From positions 1 through 36,469 of the forward strand of contig JAIXSA010000086.1 of NCBI GenBank assembly GCA_027484915.1: 36,469 nt of DNA. Direction: 5' to 3'. The DNA is from Paracoccaceae bacterium (GTDB lineage: Bacteria > Pseudomonadota > Alphaproteobacteria > Rhodobacterales > Rhodobacteraceae). The notes under the pieces were generated by a model. The model was not told the origin of the DNA. It ran no database searches and worked only from the letters and a program-made list of their open reading frames with translations. This document shows, piece by piece, positions 32,870-36,469 of this stretch; position 1 is the first letter of the stretch; each line of letters begins with the position of its first letter. A program made the position numbers and the translations under genes.

Positions 32870-34513
32870 TCAGGTCCGCAGGCGAAATCGCTGGATCTTG
32901 CCGGTCTGGGTTTTTGGCAAGGCATCGGTGAAGATCACCCGGCGTGGGTACTTGTAAGGCGCAATCGTGCGCTTGACGTGGTCCTGCAGGATCTTGACCA
33001 AAAGCCCATCCGGAGTGTGCCCCTCGGCGAGCACGACGTGTGCTTCAACCACCTGGCCCCGTTCCTCGTCGGGTGAGCCGATGACGGCGCATTCCAGTAC
33101 GGCGGGGTGGGAAAGCAAGGCCGCTTCCACCTCCGGCCCCGCGATGTTGTACCCGGCACTTATGATCATGTCGTCGGACCGGGCGGCAAAGTGGAAGCGG
33201 CCCGCGTCGTCCTGCCAGAAACTGTCGCCAGTCAGGTTCCAGCCGTCGCGCACATATTTCTTTTGCCGGGCGTCAGCCAGATACCGGCACCCCGTTGGCC
33301 CGCGCACGGCCAGCCGCCCAACTTCCCCGCGGGGAAGCTCGGCCATGTCGTCGCCGACGATCCGTGCCTCATAGCCGGTGACAGGACGCCCCGTGCAGGC
33401 CGGGTGGTGATCGTCAAAGCGGTTGGTGATGAAGATATGAAGCATCTCGGTAGCGCCGATCCCGTCCAGCATCGGCTTGCCGGTCTTCTGCATCCATTCC
33501 TCGTAGACCGGGCCGGGGAGCGTCTCGCCTGCACTGACCGCGGCGCGAAGGCTGGAAAGGTCCGCCCCCTCCGCCATCGCCTTCAGCATCACCCGGTAGG
33601 CAGTGGGCGCGGTGAAGCAGACGGTGGCGCGGTGTTTCTGGATGATCTCGATCATGTTCGGTGGACTTGCCTGCTCCAGCAGCGCTGCCACCGCACCGAA
33701 GCGAAGCGGGAAGACAGCAAGTCCGCCTAAGCCGAAGGTGAAAGCCAACGGGGGAGAGCCCACAAAGACATCCTCGGGCGTGACGCCCAGCACCTCCTTC
33801 GCATAGCCGTCCGCGATGACCAGAAGGTCGCGGTGGAAGTGCATCGTCGCCTTCGGCTCGCCGGTCGTGCCAGAGGTGAAGCCAAGAAGGGCCACGTCAT
33901 CCCGTCCCGTCGGCACCGCCTTAAACTTCACCGACTTGGACAGCGCCACCCGGTCCAGCTCGGCGTCATGATTGGCCGTCCCGTCAAAGCCCACTACGGC
34001 CCGCAGATGGCGCGAGCCCTTTGCGCAAGTGACCAGCTCCTCCATCAGACGCGTGTCGCACAGCGCGTGGGTGATCTCGGCCTTGTCGACGATCTGTGTC
34101 AGCTCCCCCGTCCGCAGCATTGGCATGGTGTTCACCACCACCGCCCCCGCCTTGGTCGCCGCCAGCCAGCAGGCCACCATCGCCGGGTTGTTCGCCGACC
34201 GGATGAGCACCCGGTTGCCGGGCTTTACCCCATAATCTTCGACCAGCGCATGGGCGATGCGGTTCGACCAGTCGGTCAGCTCCTTGTAAGTGCGGCTGCG
34301 CCCATTGCCGATCAGCGCGGTATTGTCGCCAAAGCCCTTGGCGACCATCGCATCGGTCAATTCCACGCCGACGTTCAGCCAGTCCGGATAGTCGAATCCT
34401 GCCAGCTTGATCCCCGGCCAGTCCTCCGGCGCGGGCAGGCGGTCTCGGGAGAACGTGTCACTATGTCCTGTCGGTCCAAGCATTGCGGGGTCCTCCCAAC
34501 CCTGCGCCATCAT
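32870..34513 (-). CDS. Aryl-CoA ligase, benzoate/2-aminobenzoate-CoA ligase-like
   Basis: A 547-residue acyl/aryl-CoA synthetase that activates an aromatic acid with ATP and CoA. Adenylate-forming motifs are in order: P-loop [15 protein letters not shown] (about residue 210), [23 protein letters not shown] near 430, and the catalytic Lys motif [15 protein letters not shown] at the end. The N terminus with [10 protein letters not shown] and the TEMLHIF segment resemble benzoate- and 2-aminobenzoate-CoA ligases more than fatty-acid ligases. ATG 34513 overlaps the RidA-like stop (ATGA). The RidA, thioesterase and acyl-CoA dehydrogenase genes upstream fit a 2-aminobenzoyl-CoA-type degradation cluster whose monooxygenase would lie beyond the window. 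Substrate is inferred. Confidence 0.9.
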   Translation of the reverse strand: MMAQGWEDPAMLGPTGHSDTFSRDRLPAPEDWPGIKLAGFDYPDWLNVGVELTDAMVAKGFGDNTALIGNGRSRTYKELTDWSNRIAHALVEDYGVKPGNRVLIRSANNPAMVACWLAATKAGAVVVNTMPMLRTGELTQIVDKAEITHALCDTRLMEELVTCAKGSRHLRAVVGFDGTANHDAELDRVALSKSVKFKAVPTGRDDVALLGFTSGTTGEPKATMHFHRDLLVIADGYAKEVLGVTPEDVFVGSPPLAFTFGLGGLAVFPLRFGAVAALLEQASPPNMIEIIQKHRATVCFTAPTAYRVMLKAMAEGADLSSLRAAVSAGETLPGPVYEEWMQKTGKPMLDGIGATEMLHIFITNRFDDHHPACTGRPVTGYEARIVGDDMAELPRGEVGRLAVRGPTGCRYLADARQKKYVRDGWNLTGDSFWQDDAGRFHFAARSDDMIISAGYNIAGPEVEAALLSHPAVLECAVIGSPDEERGQVVEAHVVLAEGHTPDGLLVKILQDHVKRTIAPYKYPRRVIFTDALPKTQTGKIQRFRLRT

Positions 34514-34905
34514 TTCGGAATGACGGCCGTCGCTTCGATTTCCACCTTCGCCCGGTCCTCGACCAGTGCCACCACCTGCACCAGCGCCATCGCCGGATAG
34601 TGCCGCCCGATCAGGGCCTTGTAGACCGAGCCCAACTCCTTGAGGCTGCCCAGGTATTCCCGTTTGTCAGTGACGTACCAGGTCAGCCGCACCAGATGCT
34701 CCGGCCCGGCCCCGGCTTCGGCCAGAACCTCGACGATGGACCGCAAGGCCTGCTCGACCTGACCGACGAAATCGTCCGTCTCGAATTCCTGGTTGGCGTT
34801 CCAGCCGATGATCCCGCCGGTGAACACCATGCGCCCCTCGGCCGCTATGCCGTTGGAATAGCCCCGCGCCGCCTTCCAGTGCTTGGGGTGAAGGATCTCA
34901 TGCAT
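34510..34905 (-). CDS. RidA/YjgF-family protein without the catalytic Arg
   Basis: A 131-residue trimeric-type Rid protein. The fold signature is plain: SNGIAAEGRMVFTGGIIGWN, then QVEQALRSIVEVLAEAGAG, LVRLTWYVTDKREY, and [12 protein letters not shown]. True RidA imine deaminases have F/Y-P-A-R-S at the active site; here the text is HYPAMALVQV, with Met in place of Arg, so ordinary enamine/imine deamination is unlikely. The gene overlaps the thioesterase by 8 bases and the ligase by 4, placing it firmly in the CoA pathway; it may act on an amino- or imino-CoA intermediate in another way. Confidence 0.9.
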   Translation of the reverse strand: MHEILHPKHWKAARGYSNGIAAEGRMVFTGGIIGWNANQEFETDDFVGQVEQALRSIVEVLAEAGAGPEHLVRLTWYVTDKREYLGSLKELGSVYKALIGRHYPAMALVQVVALVEDRAKVEIEATAVIPK

Positions 34906-35311
34906 CCTGCGTCTCCCTGTAGGCGTTCAGCGCCACCCGCATCTCAGCCGGCCAAGGCGCGGCGCGCATCCCGTCGATCCAGGCCAGCGTCATGCCCACC
35001 CGTAGCCGCAATCCATCCGGCCCGTGCCCTTCGATCCACATCTTGACCGAAGATCCCCCGACCTTCTCCACCCGCAGCGTGAAGCGCACCTTCTCACCCA
35101 GCCGCGAGGGCTTCTGGAACACTGCCTCCATCGCCACCGTCGGTACCCCATTCGATGCGCCAAAGTGCATGGATGCGAAGGACCGACCGACCACATCGGC
35201 AAAAAAATTCTCGATGACCGAGTTCACCATCTCGAAATAGCGGGGGTAAAAGACGATACCCGCCGGGTCGCAATGGTTGAATTCGATCTGGATCACGCGC
35301 TCGTAGGTCAT
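34898..35311 (-). CDS. Acyl-CoA thioesterase, 4HBT (hotdog) family
   Basis: A 137-residue hotdog-fold thioesterase. ATG 35311 overlaps the dehydrogenase stop (ATGA). The active-site region is the 4-hydroxybenzoyl-CoA thioesterase type: [20 protein letters not shown] (residues about 8-27), with Asp in [10 protein letters not shown] as the expected catalytic residue. The remaining strands include [19 protein letters not shown]. It would free CoA from an aryl- or acyl-CoA intermediate, or act as a safety valve for the pathway. Confidence 0.92.
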   Translation of the reverse strand: MTYERVIQIEFNHCDPAGIVFYPRYFEMVNSVIENFFADVVGRSFASMHFGASNGVPTVAMEAVFQKPSRLGEKVRFTLRVEKVGGSSVKMWIEGHGPDGLRLRVGMTLAWIDGMRAAPWPAEMRVALNAYRETQDA

Positions 35312-36444
35312 CCCAGGATGCTCCGCGCGATAATGATCCGCTGGACGTCGCTGGCACCCTCGTAAATCCGCAGCGCCCGGATCTCGCGGTACAGGCTTTC
35401 CACGGCGAAACCGTGGCGAACCCCATCGCCGCCATGCAGCTGCACGGCCATGTCGATCACCCGCTGCGCCGCCTCGGTCGCATACAGCTTCGCCATCGCC
35501 GCCTCCCGGCTGACCCGCGCCGCGCCTTGGTCCTTCACCCATGCCGCCCGATAGACCAGCAGGGCCGAGGCGTCGATCTCCAGCGCCATGTCCGCCAGAT
35601 GCCCTTGCACCAACTGCAACTCGGACAGTGTCTGCCCCTGAATCCGCCGCCCCTGCGTCCGCGCCAGCGCCTCATCCAGAGCCCGCCGCGCGAAGCCCAA
35701 TGCAGCTGCGCCTACGGTCGATCGGAACACATCCAGCACCGACATGGCAATCTTGAACCCCTCGCCGGGCTTGCCGATCAGCGCGACTTCAGGCAGGTCG
35801 ACATCGGTCAGCCGCAGATGGGCCAACGGATGCGGTGCCATGACCTCGATCCGGCTTACCACGTCCAGCCCCTTGGTCGCCGCAGGGAGCAGGAACGCCG
35901 ACAGCCCCTTCGCGCCGGGCGCCTCGCCGGTCCGCGCGAAGATCACGTAGACATCCGCGATCCCGCCGTTCGAGATGTAGGTCTTCTCGCCATTGAGCCG
36001 CCACCCACCTTGCACCCGCTCGGCCACCGTCGCCGTAGCTGCCACGTCCGACCCTGACCCCGGCTCGGTCAGCGCAAAGCCCGAGATCGCCGCCCCTGAC
36101 CGCGTCCGCCCCAGCCACTCCCGCTGTTCCGCCGTCCCGAACAGCGATACGGCCCCCATCCCAAGCCCCTGCATCGCAAATGCGAAATCCGCCAACCCGT
36201 CATGCCGCGCCAGCGTCTCACGGATCAGGCAGAGCGAGCGCACATCCAGCCGCTCCCCATTCCCCGCGCCGGAGTGCATCAGCCAGCCTCCCGCCCCCAG
36301 CGCCATGACCAGTCCCTTGCAGGCCTCGTCGACGTCATGATGCGACACCGGTAAGTTCGCAGCGCACCAACTCTCCAGCGCCGCCACGAGATCTCGGTGA
36401 CGGGGCTCGAAGAAGGGCCAGTCCAGAAAGGTCTGATCGCTCAT
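35308..36444 (-). CDS. Acyl-CoA dehydrogenase
   Basis: A 378-residue FAD enzyme that makes an alpha,beta double bond in an acyl-CoA. ATG 36444 ([14 protein letters not shown]) is preferred to TTG 36459, which adds five residues without better support; the window ends 25 bases upstream, so the promoter and any earlier gene are not visible. Family text is intact: [37 protein letters not shown], and the C-terminal QLHGGDGV plus [15 protein letters not shown], whose Glu is the catalytic base position of medium-chain-type enzymes. It is the first visible gene of a four-gene overlapping operon. Confidence 0.94.
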   Translation of the reverse strand: MSDQTFLDWPFFEPRHRDLVAALESWCAANLPVSHHDVDEACKGLVMALGAGGWLMHSGAGNGERLDVRSLCLIRETLARHDGLADFAFAMQGLGMGAVSLFGTAEQREWLGRTRSGAAISGFALTEPGSGSDVAATATVAERVQGGWRLNGEKTYISNGGIADVYVIFARTGEAPGAKGLSAFLLPAATKGLDVVSRIEVMAPHPLAHLRLTDVDLPEVALIGKPGEGFKIAMSVLDVFRSTVGAAALGFARRALDEALARTQGRRIQGQTLSELQLVQGHLADMALEIDASALLVYRAAWVKDQGAARVSREAAMAKLYATEAAQRVIDMAVQLHGGDGVRHGFAVESLYREIRALRIYEGASDVQRIIIARSILG

Positions 36445-36469
36445 TTCATACTGGTCCAAATATCCCGGG

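Noticed and set aside
1-36469. CRISPR array or complete insertion sequence
   Set aside because: No regularly spaced direct repeats and no transposase gene were seen.

Overview
The window reads as GC-rich alphaproteobacterial chromosome, most likely Rhodobacteraceae (Rhodobacter/Paracoccus-like). This rests on the C-ending codon use, the infA-maf-rnase E/G-yacG-tRNA-Phe order, the strings of ATGA-overlapping genes, and the mix of a Blh-type persulfide operon with an aryl/acyl-CoA catabolic cluster. This is inference from gene content; no 16S or other marker is present.

Layout. (1) 1-4653: the 3' half of carB; a visibly AT-richer DUF6602-like gene; a 0.5 kb non-coding block of palindromes including a perfect REP pair; a translationally coupled SnoaL-like/GNAT pair; and a flavin reductase. 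(2) 4763-7688: a copper-resistance operon, copA then cueR, behind a textbook CueR promoter. (3) 7801-11494: a CecR/YbhGFS-like export operon (TetR regulator, membrane-fusion protein, ABC ATPase, one ABC-2 permease) behind a compact promoter that appears leaderless and carries a palindrome between -35 and -10. (4) 11577-15722: two PNPOx-fold proteins, the second fused to a GAF domain and a winged-helix-like tail, followed by a secreted-type redox pair, a flavin oxidase with both covalent-flavin residues and a mono-heme cytochrome c. (5) 15886-23541: an RbsABC-like sugar importer divergent from an FGGY sugar kinase, a membrane di-iron hydroxylase, and a LacI regulator. (6) 23677-30693: a sulfide/persulfide segment (truncated MFS transporter, two-cysteine Crp-type regulator, two YeeE/YedE half-transporters, Blh persulfide dioxygenase, DUF442 sulfurtransferase-like protein, SulP anion transporter), then a small AlpA-like module ending at tRNA-Phe(GAA). 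(7) 30754-32852: the infA-maf-rnase E/G-yacG housekeeping operon. (8) 32870-36444: acyl-CoA dehydrogenase, thioesterase, RidA-like protein and aryl-CoA ligase, probably part of a 2-aminobenzoyl-CoA-type pathway.

How they work together. Copper is sensed by CueR and pumped out by CopA. Sulfide-derived persulfide would be sensed by the Crp-like protein, oxidised by Blh/DUF442, with sulfur species and sulfite/sulfate moved by YeeE/YedE and SulP. The ABC importer and kinase take up and phosphorylate an unidentified sugar or polyol, possibly under the LacI protein. The CoA cluster activates an aromatic acid and processes acyl-CoA intermediates. The PNPOx/GAF/winged-helix pair beside the flavin oxidase and cytochrome c is the least familiar unit and my best candidate for an undescribed redox-sensing system.

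Limits: all functions come from reading motifs by eye. No homology search, GC calculation or structure prediction was run.
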